Below, one piece after another: positions 10,538 to 22,500 of a stretch of DNA of 64,000 bases. Each line of letters starts with the position of its first letter. Positions within the stretch are counted from its first letter, which is position 1. The stretch is from Arthrobotrys musiformis. Taxonomy: Eukaryota; Ascomycota; Orbiliomycetes; Orbiliales; Orbiliaceae. The notes under the pieces are model-generated. The model was not told the origin of the DNA. It worked only from the letters and a program-made list of their open reading frames with translations, and did no database searches. The translations under genes and the position numbers were made by a program. The DNA lies in NCBI GenBank assembly GCA_036971715.1, contig JAVHJL010000009.1, forward strand, positions 1,798,001 through 1,862,000, written 5' to 3'.

Positions 10538-13500
10538 ATGGGCGTCCCCGCCGACCCCCCACCACCGGACTCCGCCTGCTGGGCCAAAGCCAAGACAATC
10601 TTTCTCGAAAACATTACCTCCACCAAAAAGCGCCCAAGTCAGGAAAGCATCGATCGTTTCCTCAAGGAAGATTTCCGCCTTGATAAGGCCATATCGAAAT
10701 GTCAGACCCTCAAGACCGCAGCCGAGAACCAGTACAGCAAGGGGAAAGGGTCGAGGTTCGTCGGGAAGCTCTTGGAGGTATTGGTTATGGTTAAGGAAGT
10801 CGCAGACCCTTTTTTGGAGTTTGCGCCGGAGAGTGTTAGCATCGCTTGGAGTGCAGTTTCATTCTTGATTCAGGTATTTCCTTCTCCTTATCATTCATCT
10901 TTCTTTCTTTCTTTTTTTTTTTTTTTCTTATAGAAGTTTAGATCAAGTAGTACTGTAGTACTATACATAGTTCGCTTTTTTCCTCTAAATTAATGGTTAT
11001 GAAAACCGATTTAGGTTGGCGCCAGCGACCTCGAGAACTGCGGATTGATCGCAGAAGCATGCACTAGCATCGCGACAGTCATCCTAAACTGTCGCCTCTA
11101 CGAGAACCGCTACTCACAGGCAAATAAATTCGAGGCGGGCGATAAAGACACGGAGATTGAAATCATGAATGCCATCCCCAATCTTCTCTCTTTGGTGTTG
11201 GAGTTCTCGTGGTACATCCAGAATCGATTGAGCGAGCATAAAATCCGTAGGTCCTTGTCAATTTATATTCCTGAGATAACAATTTTTTAGAGACTAATGG
11301 CGATCTGGGGGGAAATATAGTACGATCGTTCAAAGAAACTTTCAACCCAAAGTTGAAGGATAAGTATGAAGAACTCCAGGAGGAGTACAAGAAGCTTCGA
11401 CAAATTGCTGGCGATGCCTTCCAGGAACGGGTTATGGATATGATGGATCGTAAGATAAACCTATATACCCATTTACAATCACGAGGAAACAAAATTCTAA
11501 TAATAATTATTAGAGTTGAGCAAGCATGGAGAAGAGATGCGAGGCACCCTCTTCCCGGCCTTGGAAGGTATCTAACACCCCCCATCATCACCGAAAGCCA
11601 GTTATCGAGCAGATGAAATTAACAAATACATCTAGACATCAAAAGCAAACTCGAAGAGATCTCAGAAATCAAGCAAATCCTCTCCGAAGGCCAAATCCGT
11701 GACCAATTCCTCCGCAACCGCGCCTCCCTCTCTCCAAACTCCATCCACGAATCCCAACTCAACATCGTTCTAACTCCTTTATCCCATGAAACCGAGAACC
11801 TCTGCCAGTGGCTCTTCCAGGACGATTACTACCTCCAATGGGAAGCTGCCGCTGTCACCAAGCCCGGCAGTGCTACGGCCGCTACAGCAGAGGGTGTGAT
11901 CCCCAATACCTTCGGATCCCTACCAAAGCTAGAGAAAAACGAAATGCCCCACCCGATCGCCAACGCCTCCGAAGACGGAAACGACGACGAAGATGATGAC
12001 GCTGCTCGGAGGGATGACGAAAAGCCACCGAGGGTATGTTACATCAAGGGCCGTCCCGGGTTTGGGAAATCAGTAACGGTAGCCTGCGCATTAACCCGCC
12101 TGGCCAAACCCGAAAGAAAATCTTCAATCTGTTACTTCTTTTTCAGAAAGGGCGATGAATCCACGCAAACTACTAGAGTAGCATTGTTATCAATCACCAC
12201 TCAGATATTTAGCGAAAAGTTCGCCACCACAAAGTCTGAGATGGAGGGGTTCAATGCATTAGTGGAGAAGGCATGGCATGCTGCTGACGAGAAATTTGCG
12301 GATGGGATGGTGAACGAACGGCTTAATATTTCTCCTGGACAGTTGTCTATGCTGTCTAATGGGATCCTAAAGAAATTGATCGAGGACCTTGGTAAGACGC
12401 ACAGGAAACCTATATACCTCATTTTAGACGCTATCGATGAGTGTGTGGACCACGAAGCCGAGGAATTGGTTCCTTGGTTATTGGAGCTAGCCAGATCATC
12501 CGAAAGCAACATCAAGGTCCTATTCTCTAGCCGTGACAGTCTGGGTTTGGAAAGCCTACTGTGTGGTGAAAGTTGGAACTCAGATGATAATGATGATGGC
12601 GAAGACGCCGGATCAGAAGACGCAGACGCCAGCGAGGGAGGCTCCACCACAGGATCTAGAACATCTGGCGCTACCAGCCAAAGCAACACCGGTGAAAGCG
12701 AGGATGGTGGTTTCGTAGATGAAGACAGCGAAGGCGGCGGAAACGATGAAGAAAGCGATGAGGATGCTGAAAATGAAGACGCCGAGGACGAGGGAGACGA
12801 CGACGAGGAAGCAGAGGAGGAAGACAAGGGTACTGCGAAGAAATTCGGCGATTCAATCGTACTCACCGTTACCGAGAGGACAAACTCAGATGATATGGAC
12901 GCATACCTCACCAGTTCATTGACAAAACTGATCACAAGGAGAATGGTGAACTATAGATTCGGCCATGGCAAGACTATCGATGTTAGTCGGATGGTTGAAG
13001 GTATCAAAAAGAAAGCAAATGGAATGTTTACCTATAGCGCCATGGTTATTGCAAGCTTGGGCCAACCGTCCTCGCTAAGTCTGGCACAGAGGCTGAAGAG
13101 ATTACCGGACGGTATGGACGAGCTTTACAGACGCCGTCTCGAATCCCTAACAGCCGAGGAAAGGAAACTCGTTGCACTGGCGCTCAAACGAATTGTTTTC
13201 GGGTTAGGCGATGTCGGGACTGTTGAGATCGCAGAGCAGTTCAAACAGTCCTATGATAACGAGTCGAGTGATGAAGACGACAACGGGGAATCACGTTTCG
13301 ATCTTGTCTCCCATGCCGCAACTAGTAACGCTGGGGACGACGAAGGCGGTGCTCCAGACGAGGACAAAGAAGTCGAAAAGGAAGAAACTGAGCATCTGAA
13401 AGTCACAGCAGAGGAAGAGGAACCTGCGGTATCAATTGTTGGCGGATCTGACGATGAAGACGAAGACGCAGACGACCTGCCGATCTGGCAACAATCTCTC

Positions 13501-16500
13501 GAAGACGCCCTCAACAACCCGGAAGTAGCGGACACAATCTACCATCTCGAACAAGCTGGCCGCGATTTCTTTCAATTCTCAGCGGAAAAGAAAACAATAG
13601 ACGTTATCCACAAATCCGTCAGAGACTGGGTTGAAAATGAAGCCTCGAAGGCCGCAGAACGAGACAATAACAAGGTGTCCTTGAATTCTCTGTTCACCTG
13701 GGATGAAAAAACGCAGAGTCTGAGGCTTTCGATGCCCATTCCCACGAATTTGTTGCAAGCAAACGGTTCCGTCGACTTCCAGAGCGAGAGGGATGTGCAT
13801 TTGGATATCGCAATTTATAACTTGAAAGTTCTGAATAATAGGAAGTTCCAAGAACAATATATGCCTGACCCGCAGGAATATATTGATGGAGATGCGGATG
13901 GAGAGGATGCGGACGACGAAGGGGAGGATGAAGAGGAAGAGGGAAATGAGCAAGCGGAAGATAAGGGTGAAAAGGGTGAAAAGGGCACTCAAGAAGGTGA
14001 AAAGGAAGGAACCGCTAATATTGTCGACAGCGAAGTCAAGCCTTCAGAAGGAAACTTAGATACCGCTCCTGCCGATACTGATGGCGACAATGAATCTAAG
14101 GAGGAAAATGACGAAGATGGCGACTCAGACGAAGAATCAACTACAGGAACTGAATCAACCGTGGAACCAAAAGTCGATGATCGCAAAACACTTGGTTATG
14201 TTCTCAAAACCACACACAGATATGAGGTCGTCCGCTGGGGTGAACATCTAAAGAAAATCGAAGAACTCTTCCCCCCAGAGGAGCGGGTGGGCCAAAAATG
14301 GGAGATTCTTTGGGAAGAGGTCACTAAATTCTTTGACCCAGAAACGTTCAACAAATGGGCCCCGCATTGGTTCCAATTCGCACTAGGAGAAGACGTCAAG
14401 GAAAGTTTCGGCGGTACGCTTTTGCCGCTTCAATTAACAGCATGGTGGGGTCTCTCTATGGTCATGGAACACCTTTTGGACGTCATGCACATCGATCCGA
14501 ATCAAACTGATCCTAACGGAGACACCCCGCTCCACGCAGCGTTCCTACAAGCGAATCTAGTGGAGCTACTTCTTAAACACGGCGCGGACGTGAGCAGCCG
14601 AACCGCAGATGGGAGAACATGTTTCCAGCTAGTTTCCAGTTCTTCTGAGTTCTCCCACGACGAGATTGATCTTGAATCGCAGCCCATCCGGAGTGCTATC
14701 AAGGTCTTGAAAATGCTGATGGAGGCTGGTTCTGATGTCAATGATAAGGAATCAATGCCGAAGGAGAGACCACCTTTCTTTTCCGCACTTGTCGCCGGAG
14801 ACCTCGACCTTTTCGATCACTTTATGAAACGTGGCGTTGATGTTCAAGCGTCTGACGTTACCGGGGTTACCCCATTGCATAAAGTTTGGAGTAACAACTC
14901 CTCGGCAACTAAAGAAGATAGAGCAAAGATGGCGGAAGAGTTAATAAAGGCCGGTGCCGATGTGAATGCAGAGAACATCGATAGCCAGATGCCACTATCC
15001 CTTGCTGTACTATTCCAAAACAAGCGCGGAGTAGAGCTTCTTATTCAACATGGTGCCGATGTCACGGATGAAGATACTCGAGGGTATCAAGCGATCCATG
15101 ATGCAGCTGCTCCATGGGAATATGAAGACGATGAGACAGCCTTCGCGATTCTTAGAATGCTTTTTGAAAAAGGCGCCGACGTCAAGTGTATTGCAAAGTC
15201 TGGCAAGACCCCGATACTGCTGGCGTTATTAGATCAGCGCGTAACTATCTTCAAGCACCTAATCGAAAGGCTTTTGGAGCAAGATAGCTCGGGGAAAGAG
15301 TTTTTAGTAGGTTCTCATTTTGAAGGGGAAAACTTGTTCCACTCCGCCTCCCGAGTCGGGTCTTCACACGTTGGTGTGGAGGGCGCAAAGGTTCTTGCCA
15401 AATATCTGTCCAAGGAGCAGATACTTGAGATGCTGGCCCTGAGAGAGCCGGAAAAATCCAAAACGCCCCTGCTTTTAGCGGCTTTCTTTGAAAGGCTGGA
15501 GCTTGTGAAGTTCTATATTGAGCTCGGAGCGGATATTACCGTAGAGGACGTCGATAATCTCAACGTTCTCCAGCTTATTTATGACGACTGGATAATCAAG
15601 TCTATGCTTGTTAGCCCACCGAAAGATTGCTCTACTCGAATTGATATGATGGTTGGATGGATTAAATCTAACCCGGAGCTCATCAAGACTCGTGGCGATG
15701 AGATGCTTCGTGGCGCCATCTCAAGGAAAGCGGTATCGCTTGTCACGGCGCTTGTGAATGCTGGCATCAGTCCGTTGACCGAAGATGCAACCGGCTGGAA
15801 TTGTATGGATCTAGCGATCGGGACTGGGTTTACAGCCGGAGAGTCTCCAAGTATTGAGGCCGCCATTTCGGAGTACAGGAAATCTACATATGAATCCAAG
15901 ACATTCACGACACCAACTAGAATGAGCAGCACGAAGAAGAGCAAATACATTGAAGTTTCGGAAGATGGCTTGTCTATAACCGAGCCGGTGCTACCAGATG
16001 AAATTTGTAAGTGCCATGCACGTCGCGGAAGAAAATATCTAGTTCTTAGACTGACATTTGCCTTACAGCTGATATCGACAATGAAATTGTTGCTGCCGCC
16101 GTGTTCGCTGACTCACCCATATCCCCCAAGGTTGACGTATTCTACTATGAAGTCACCTTAACAATGACCGACCCCGGAAAACCGTAAGTACTATTTTCGA
16201 AAGCGTCATTAACAATTTTTGCCGCAATATATAACTAACCCATGGCATGTTTCCACTCTTCTATAGGTATGTTGCTGTGGGCCTGGTCGCTGATCCATGC
16301 CCAACAGACCGCACACCTGGTCTGGCATACTCAAATACCACAAGTTATGCCTGGCACGGCGATGACGGCAGACTCTACACTAGTCGAGTTCCGGGTTCAT
16401 GGTACTCCTTCAGCACTCAGATACCCTTCAAAACGGGTGATGTCATCGGATGCGGTCACAATAAAGTTCTGAGAGAAGTGTTCTATACTAGAAATGGGGA

Positions 16501-16681
16501 GTATATAGGCGTTGGATGGGGGCTTGATAATATTACCAGCGAAAGATTGTGGCCGGCGGTTGGTGCTAAAGCGACGTTTTCTGCAGCGGTTAATTTTGGG
16601 GCTACTCCCTTTGCTTGGACTGGATTGGAGGAATTAAAGAACAAGACGGAGGAAACTAGGCTCGGGAATCTCGAAGCGTAA
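10538..16681 (+). CDS. STAND/NLR-type protein: helical N-terminus, NACHT, ankyrin repeats, SPRY
   Basis: Seven exons: 10538..10873, 11015..11246, 11321..11449, 11514..11567, 11636..16006, 16069..16183 and 16267..16681. All phases agree, giving 1883 aa. Residues 1 to about 190 are helical, with FAPESVSIAWSAVSFLIQVG and a second amphipathic segment, like the N-terminal domains (Goodbye/DUF7708 type) ahead of NACHT modules in fungal STAND proteins. A charged linker (KYEELQEEYKKLRQ) follows. Walker A GRPGFGKS is at 389-396 and Walker B LILDAIDE at about 512-519, followed by SSRD and the winged-helix-like RLKRLPDGMDELYRRRLESL. Ankyrin repeats run from about 1179 to 1660 (DTPLHAAFLQANLVELLLKH and others). 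Residues about 1708-1870 form a SPRY/B30.2 domain (YAWHGDDGR, TGDVIGCG, VFYTRNG, NFGATPFAW). Family knowledge: such proteins are signal-transducing ATPases in fungal non-self recognition. Four D/E-rich stretches interrupt the middle. The ligand is unknown; an upstream in-frame ATG at 10493 is the alternative start. Confidence 0.9.
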
Positions 16682-17393
16682 GCCGTCTATATGTGCAGCT
16701 ATCGTACCAGGGAGTCTTAATTGGAATCTTCCACACGTGAAGGGCCCCTTGGATCGATTTATGCTAGCTAGGCTTTTTGCGCCTCGAAGTTGGCCCCCTT
16801 TGTACATTCGTCCCCTATTTGAGATTCTATTTACCTCAGTTAAGTACCTGTCTACATATGTATGTCCTTGCAATACCGAGTTTGTATAGCCGAATATCAT
16901 GTCACTTTATCTAGGTGATGTCGAGGCTGTGTACACATGTGGCTATTGGGCCTGTTTCGTCGTGATATAATAATTACCTAGGTAATTGTTAAGAGCTGAC
17001 CAGCAGGAAGCCAAGCAGTGCCGCTTTTTTTTTTAGAAAAAAAAAACAAAAGGAAAGAAAAGGGGGAAAAGAGAAAAAGGTTGCCACGCGGAATATGCTA
17101 TTTCAAATACTGCTTTGCGGACACAATCAAAAACTATCACCCGAAGTCGTAAATTACGTTCCGTAGTTATAGGATACAGGTCGTAAGACGTTACGACTAT
17201 TATCTCTTTGTTTTATTTCTGTTGTAGAAGGAAGAGCAACACGGAAAATGCAACAAAATGTTGGTCCCCAGTGACCGACAAACGAAAATGGAATTGAAAG
17301 AAACAAAGAATTATGCTAGAGGTTCATTAGATATCGAGCGGGCTCAGTCCCACTAATAAAAGTACAGCGAAAAATTTGTCAAAGTCATATACA
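16682..17393. other. Convergent intergenic region after the NLR-type gene
   Basis: 3' region shared by the NLR-type gene (+) and the repeat wall protein (-). It contains a perfect 16-nt palindrome at 16972..16987 and an A/G-rich tract at about 17025-17080. No gene is seen. Confidence 0.45.
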
Positions 17394-19533
17394 TTAGATG
17401 AGGAAAATGATAGCGATGATGGCACCAGCGAAGCCACCGATGCTGTAGTGCATCCTGGAAGCGGCACCTGTATAGGCCGGCGGAGGAGTGACCTCTGTAG
17501 CCGATGGCTGGCAAGAGGAATCTCCAGCAGCGCATGCAGAGGTGGCGAGGGTGGTAGGGACCGATGGGCATCCTGGGCCGCCGTAGCCGTCGCAGACTGG
17601 AGTGGTCTCAGGGCAGCTTGGGCCACCCTCTTCCCCGCAGCCTGGGGTCGGGGTCGGGCAATCTGGGCCGCCCTCTTCCCCACAGCCTGGAGTTGGGGTC
17701 GGGCAATCTGGGCCGCCCTCTTCCCCACAGCCTGGAGTTGGGGTCGGGGTCGGACAATCTGGGCCGCCCTCTTCCCCGCAGCCTGGAGTTGGGGTTTCTT
17801 CAGGAGGGCAAGCTGGACCACCTGGCTCACCACATCCTGGGGTTGGGGTTTCTTCAGGTGGACAAGTGGGGCCGCCAGGCTCGCCACAACCTGGAGTGGG
17901 GCTGGACTCTGGTGGAGTATATGGAGTTGGAGTCTCTTCAGGGGGGCAAGCTGGACCACCTGGCTCACCACATCCTGGGGTTGGGGTTTCTTCAGGTGGA
18001 CAAGTGGGGCCGCCAGGCTCGCCACAACCTGGAGTGGGGCTGGACTCTGGTGGAGTGTATGGAGTTGGAGTCTCTTCAGGAGGGCAAGCTGGCCCACCCG
18101 GCTCGCCACATCCTGGAGTCGGCTCTGGTGTGGTTGGGGTCGTTTCTGGACAGGGGACAGTTGTGGTGATAGTTGTTGGTTTACATTCATCACAATATTT
18201 AGTAGTGATGACAGTGGTAGTGTATTGAACGTGTGTGGATGTAACAACATGGGTTGTGGTTTCTTCAGGGCATGGGACGACAGTAGTGATGGTGGTTGGC
18301 TCGCAGGAGTCGCATGGCTTTGTGGTATAGGTTGTAGTGGTGTAAGATTGATGAGGGGTCTCTTCAGGACACGGGACAACGGTAGTAATAGTAATTGGCT
18401 CACAATACTCGCATGGTTTGGTGATATAGGTAGTAGTAGTGACCTTGGTGGTGGTGCACGCTGGTTGACCGTAACCGCCGCAAGGAACCGGTTCGTCGGT
18501 GTTGCTTGGGGGGTTAGTAGTAGCTGGTGGGCCAGTGGTTACTGGGGGCTCGGTTGTGCATGGATCAGTGCTATGGACGCCGCAGGTACATGGAACAGTC
18601 GGGTCGGTGGTAGCCGGGGGCTCGGTTGTGCATGGATCAGTGCTACTGGGGCCACAAGTGCATGGGACATTCGGATCGGTTGTAACCGGTGGCTCAGTGG
18701 TAACTGGTGGCTCGGTCGAGCATGCTTCGGTACTTGCGGAACCGCATGTGGCATTTGGATCAGTGGTAACTGGCGGATCAGTCGTAACCGGTGGTTCAGT
18801 GGAGCATGGTTCAGTGCTTGCGGAGCCGCACGTAGCATTTGGATCAGTGGTAACTGGCGGATCAGTCGTAACCGGTGGTTCAGTGGAGCATGGTTCAGTG
18901 CTTGCGGAGCCGCACGTAGCATTTGGATCAGTGGTAACTGGCGGATCAGTCGTAACCGGTGGTTCAGTGGAGCATGCTTCAGTGCTTGCGGAACCGCATG
19001 TGGCATTTGGATCAGTTGTAACTGGTGGATCAGTCGTAACCGGTGGCTCGGTCGAGCATGCTTCAGTACTTGCGGAACCGCATGTAGCACTTGGATCAGT
19101 GGTAACTGGTGGCTCGGTCGAGCATACTTCAGTGCTTCCGGAACCGCATGTGGCACTTGGATCAGTAGTAACCGGTGGCTCGGTCGAGCATGCTTCAGTA
19201 CTTGCGGAACCGCATGTGGCATTCGGATCAGTTGTAGTTGGTGGTACGGTTGAGCATACTTCGGTACTCGAGGCGCCGCATGTAGTAGCCGCGGTGGAGT
19301 TGATATCTTCTTGTGCTGGCCCCGCACTACAGCTGCTAGGGTTTAATACACAAGGGTCGTTTTCATCGTAATCATCTCTCTTGACGAGGATCCCATCTCG
19401 TGGTTGTACACTGGAATACCGGCGTTAGTATTCAAACATCTCAGGCTTCCTTATATTATAGGGAGGATACCTACACAGCAGAGGCTATGGGTACCAGCAG
19501 AAGTGCTGGTAATATAGTGGAAAGAATTCTCAT
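17394..19533 (-). CDS. Cys/Thr/Pro-rich tandem-repeat cell-wall protein, GPI-type tail
   Basis: Exon 1 is 19533..19475 and exon 2 is 19410..17394; the 64-nt intron 19474..19411 has donor GTAGGT, branch ATACTAAC and acceptor CAG. Phase 2 agrees; 691 aa. Exon 1 encodes the signal peptide MRILSTILPALLLVPIASAV; just after the junction comes ILVKRDD, a Kex2-like KR site. Next are about nine Cys-containing units of the type PPVTTDPNATCGSASTEPCS (84-nt or 42-nt DNA periods), a middle part with paired Cys motifs (TTTYITKPCEYCEPITITTV), then GCGEEGGPDCPTPTP and GCGEPGGPACPPEETPTP repeats (45-nt and 138-nt periods). The C-terminus is a hydrophobic tail (YSIGGFAGAIIAIIFLI) after small residues, as for GPI attachment. 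Exon 2 has almost no Met, so the gene is easily missed, while the opposite strand carries long repeat-driven open frames. It is probably a surface or adhesive protein; the specific role is unknown. Confidence 0.85.
17626..18130. repeat. 45-nt and 138-nt coding tandem repeats in the wall-protein gene
   Basis: On the minus strand this encodes GCGEEGGPDCPTPTP-type units of 45 nt (about 17626-17800). It then encodes a compound 138-nt unit whose landmark GGCAAGCTGG recurs at 17807, 17945 and 18083, exactly 138 nt apart, encoding GCGEPGG[PT]xCPPEETPTP plus YTPPESSPTP. Every period is a multiple of three, so copy-number change keeps the frame. Confidence 0.9.
18670..19260. repeat. 84-nt (28-residue) tandem repeats in the wall-protein gene
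   Basis: The landmark TTCAGTGGAG recurs at 18795 and 18879, 84 nt apart, and the units around them are almost identical at the DNA level. Further copies, some shortened by one TTDPPV half-unit to 42 nt multiples, extend to about 19260. Each unit codes on the minus strand for one CGSASTE[PA]CSTE block plus one or two PPVTTDP blocks. Confidence 0.9.
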
Positions 19534-22500
19534 CTTTATGGATTACCCAAAATATGGCTCCCTGGCCGTAGCAAAAGAATGTCGGTTGAGTTCCAGGCAA
19601 TTATACTTTTTATCCAATTTATTAATCGAGCCTTTCGGTTGAGGATACTATATCTCAAACAATGTACGATCGTACAGCAAGTCTTTGACCGTCGATATTG
19701 TCAAAGAAACGAATGTCAAGAGGACGACGAAACGAAAGGATTTATAACAACTGAAATCCGTAACTGAGATAAAGCAGCCCAAAAACGAAGGACACTGCGC
19801 CGATGAAGAGAAGAAAAGCTGAAAAAAGGGACCACGGATGAACAGGCGACAGCGAGTATTTGTATGCATTGCCTCTGTACCTGCGTAGAAACCCGGCACT
19901 TGCAGACATAGGTCTCTAAGGACGATCATAATGCAACAATGCAGAGGGAAAGGAGGCCAGGTGGTTGGGCACATTGCTTATTCATGGCCATAAACAGGGG
20001 CTTCTGCCTTCTCCGATGTCATACTATGCGGTAGACGAGATAAATAAATTTTCTTCTTTTTGTTTTGCCGTTTTCCAATCTCGATAGGAGGTCCTCGTGA
20101 ATGGTCAGTATTGCGATCCATAGGCTGTTGTCCACATTGCGCTCCTTACTTGGAGGTTTTGTTGGTGTTGCTTTTCTTCAAGTGCGTTACAAAACGGAAA
20201 ACAGGGATCAGGGGCATACTAGAAATAACTAATGTTCCGAATTTCGTATAGCGGGGGCCTCAAAGAGGGCAAGCGAGCAGCATAGACCCATGCTTGCCGT
20301 GCATAGTGGGGCGATCAAGATTCCGTGGAAAGGCGCTCATGTTCAACTTCAAGTCGAACACTAGTTACCCGGCAAAATGATGCCGCCCAGCCTTATATTG
20401 GCAATAGGAGACTGTTCGTGGATCCAGATATATTTCCTCAGCATCAATTGCGCAGTCGCAGAGAAGCCTCTCACAGGCGAATTCGCGAAAGGTCGCGTCA
20501 ATATCGATGCAGTCAAGTCGACAAGCCCTCTTTGAGGGATTCCCGCAATCGATATATCGCATTGCGGATGCATTGCATTAACATTGATGAGTCGCAAAAT
20601 TTGAAACCTGAGCGCCTGAAGGTTAGTTTACCTAATCCCGAGCAAGGGTAATTATGTGCACCGGCCGAGGAGTCCCGTCGTTTCATAATGGCAAAGGGCT
20701 ATCGAGCCGTGATCCAACGAGGTTGACTTCATGGGGAAGTTTGCATCATATGCTCGCTCGGCCTGCAAGACTGGCGCTTGCGCTCTAAAATACTTACATT
20801 GATAGGCCAATAGAAGTGCAACAACCAACACAGTTTCGACGAAAAAATCTCCATCTTGGCACACCAAGCCAGAACTAGCTTACGGAGATAGGATCAAATC
20901 GGTTTAAGGCCTAAGGCTACAATGCATACTGTTAGGGCACTTCGAGTACTTCACCCATCTCCACATAACCAATACCTACTAGCTGGAACCCGTGCATATA
21001 TTTAGGATTGGCGTCTCGCGGCCCCGTTAATTCACCTGCTTTAACCTAGTTAGGGATTAGTGGTGAGACTCGAACGATTGAGTCGAGCGCGAGTGTTCGA
21101 ACTTGCCTCGACCGTTCGGGTGCGGCCCTGGGATTCATTGCCGTTGAGCGCCAGCTCGATTCTCACAACCCGCTGTGATTATCGACCGGTGCAGCTGCAG
21201 GCCGCTTGGGTACATCAGAAGAGTAGATTATTTGGAGCCAAGTCAAATCTGGGTTACGAGATGATTTGCTTAACATCGAGAAGTATATGCAGTACTCATT
21301 AACCACACAAATCTATATATCAGACTGTGGTCTAAATCAGTCACTCTTTGTGCGGTCTGGGTACGAGACCAGTCTAAATCCCAACATATTGTCAGGAATA
21401 AAGCAACATATGTCCGCAGCATGTAGTATACCACAACCTATTATGAAGGACTGCAATCGACAGGCAAATTGCACGTATTCTGGTAACTCTATTAATATTT
21501 CCTCATATCAAAATCATAGATCGCTGGTTTTCCAATTTACACGGCATGTTGCAATTGATATATTAAGGCCCTATATTAATACATAGATTTCTTATCGGTA
21601 GACAATAACAACTTCCCAGCTATTCCGAAAACTTTCGGACATTGTTAGCCACGGCAATATTCTGTAAGCGAGGCGATCGAGAAACTCCGCACTAGTAAGA
21701 GGGAAAAATTTTTTTTAGTCATTTAGGGGAAAGTTTTGAAAGCTAGTTAGGCCTTAGGGGAAATCGCGACGGCCGTTTCTAGGCATATTACTTTGTACAT
21801 AAGTACATACATACATGCGACACGGTTTGCCGGCGTTGAGGAAATGCATTACTAAAAGTCTCGCTCCCTGTAACTCAAGCCCACACGGTGCATGTGTTAA
21901 TATATTTCATATGAGGTGACGGTTACAACCTTGACAGGTAGCCTCACAGCTGCTTTTGAATGTACTATACATACGGGCTAGTACTCTGTACCAGAATACT
22001 CAATTTTAGCGTCAGTAATATGCCCGCATACACACAGTGTCCAGGCTCGATAGGAAGCTATTTTTCTTCTCGGGCATTTGCGCTATCCTAGTGACAACCT
22101 ATGTATGGTGGGAGGGTCTCTCCGTTTTTATAATCCTGTTCCACCCGCAACGTAAATTTTTTTGACCTTTTACATTTGAGTTTCTATCTCCCAGCCGCAG
22201 GCATAAGGAAGAAAAGAACTTCGCGATAATGCTATAGATGCCATAGATGCAAGCGTGTATGTGCATCTATCTACGGGACGCACACCCTGGTAGCAATGCT
22301 GGATTTTTGAGAATCACTTAGGATCATATCGGTATTACCAGGATAATCGTGTCGTTGATGCATGCGCATGCGCGAGTCCTGTTGACCCGCATGTCCTTAA
22401 ATTAAACCTCCCTTGGCGCAGAACCAAAGAAAGTGGCGGCAGATCTTTCTCGAACTATACCCCATGCGAACGCGGACGGTATATGTGTCGAACTACTACT

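Noticed and set aside
17376..19371. Long plus-strand open frames (Trp/Ser-rich and Gly/Val-rich) over the wall-protein repeats
   Set aside because: They are mirror images of a codon-periodic repeat on the minus strand. The minus frame has a signal peptide, a Kex2-like site, regular Cys spacing and a GPI-type tail, whereas the plus frames are unnatural low-complexity sequence.
20361..20597. Minus-strand frame starting like a HET-domain protein (xRLINVNAM)
   Set aside because: The first codon is TTG, not ATG, and after eight residues nothing resembles the HET core (no AILSHTWG-like or CIDQ-like motif).
21060..21110. tRNA-like T-loop (GACTCGAAC) on the minus strand
   Set aside because: The flanking five bases cannot form a T-stem and no anticodon arm or acceptor stem could be paired.
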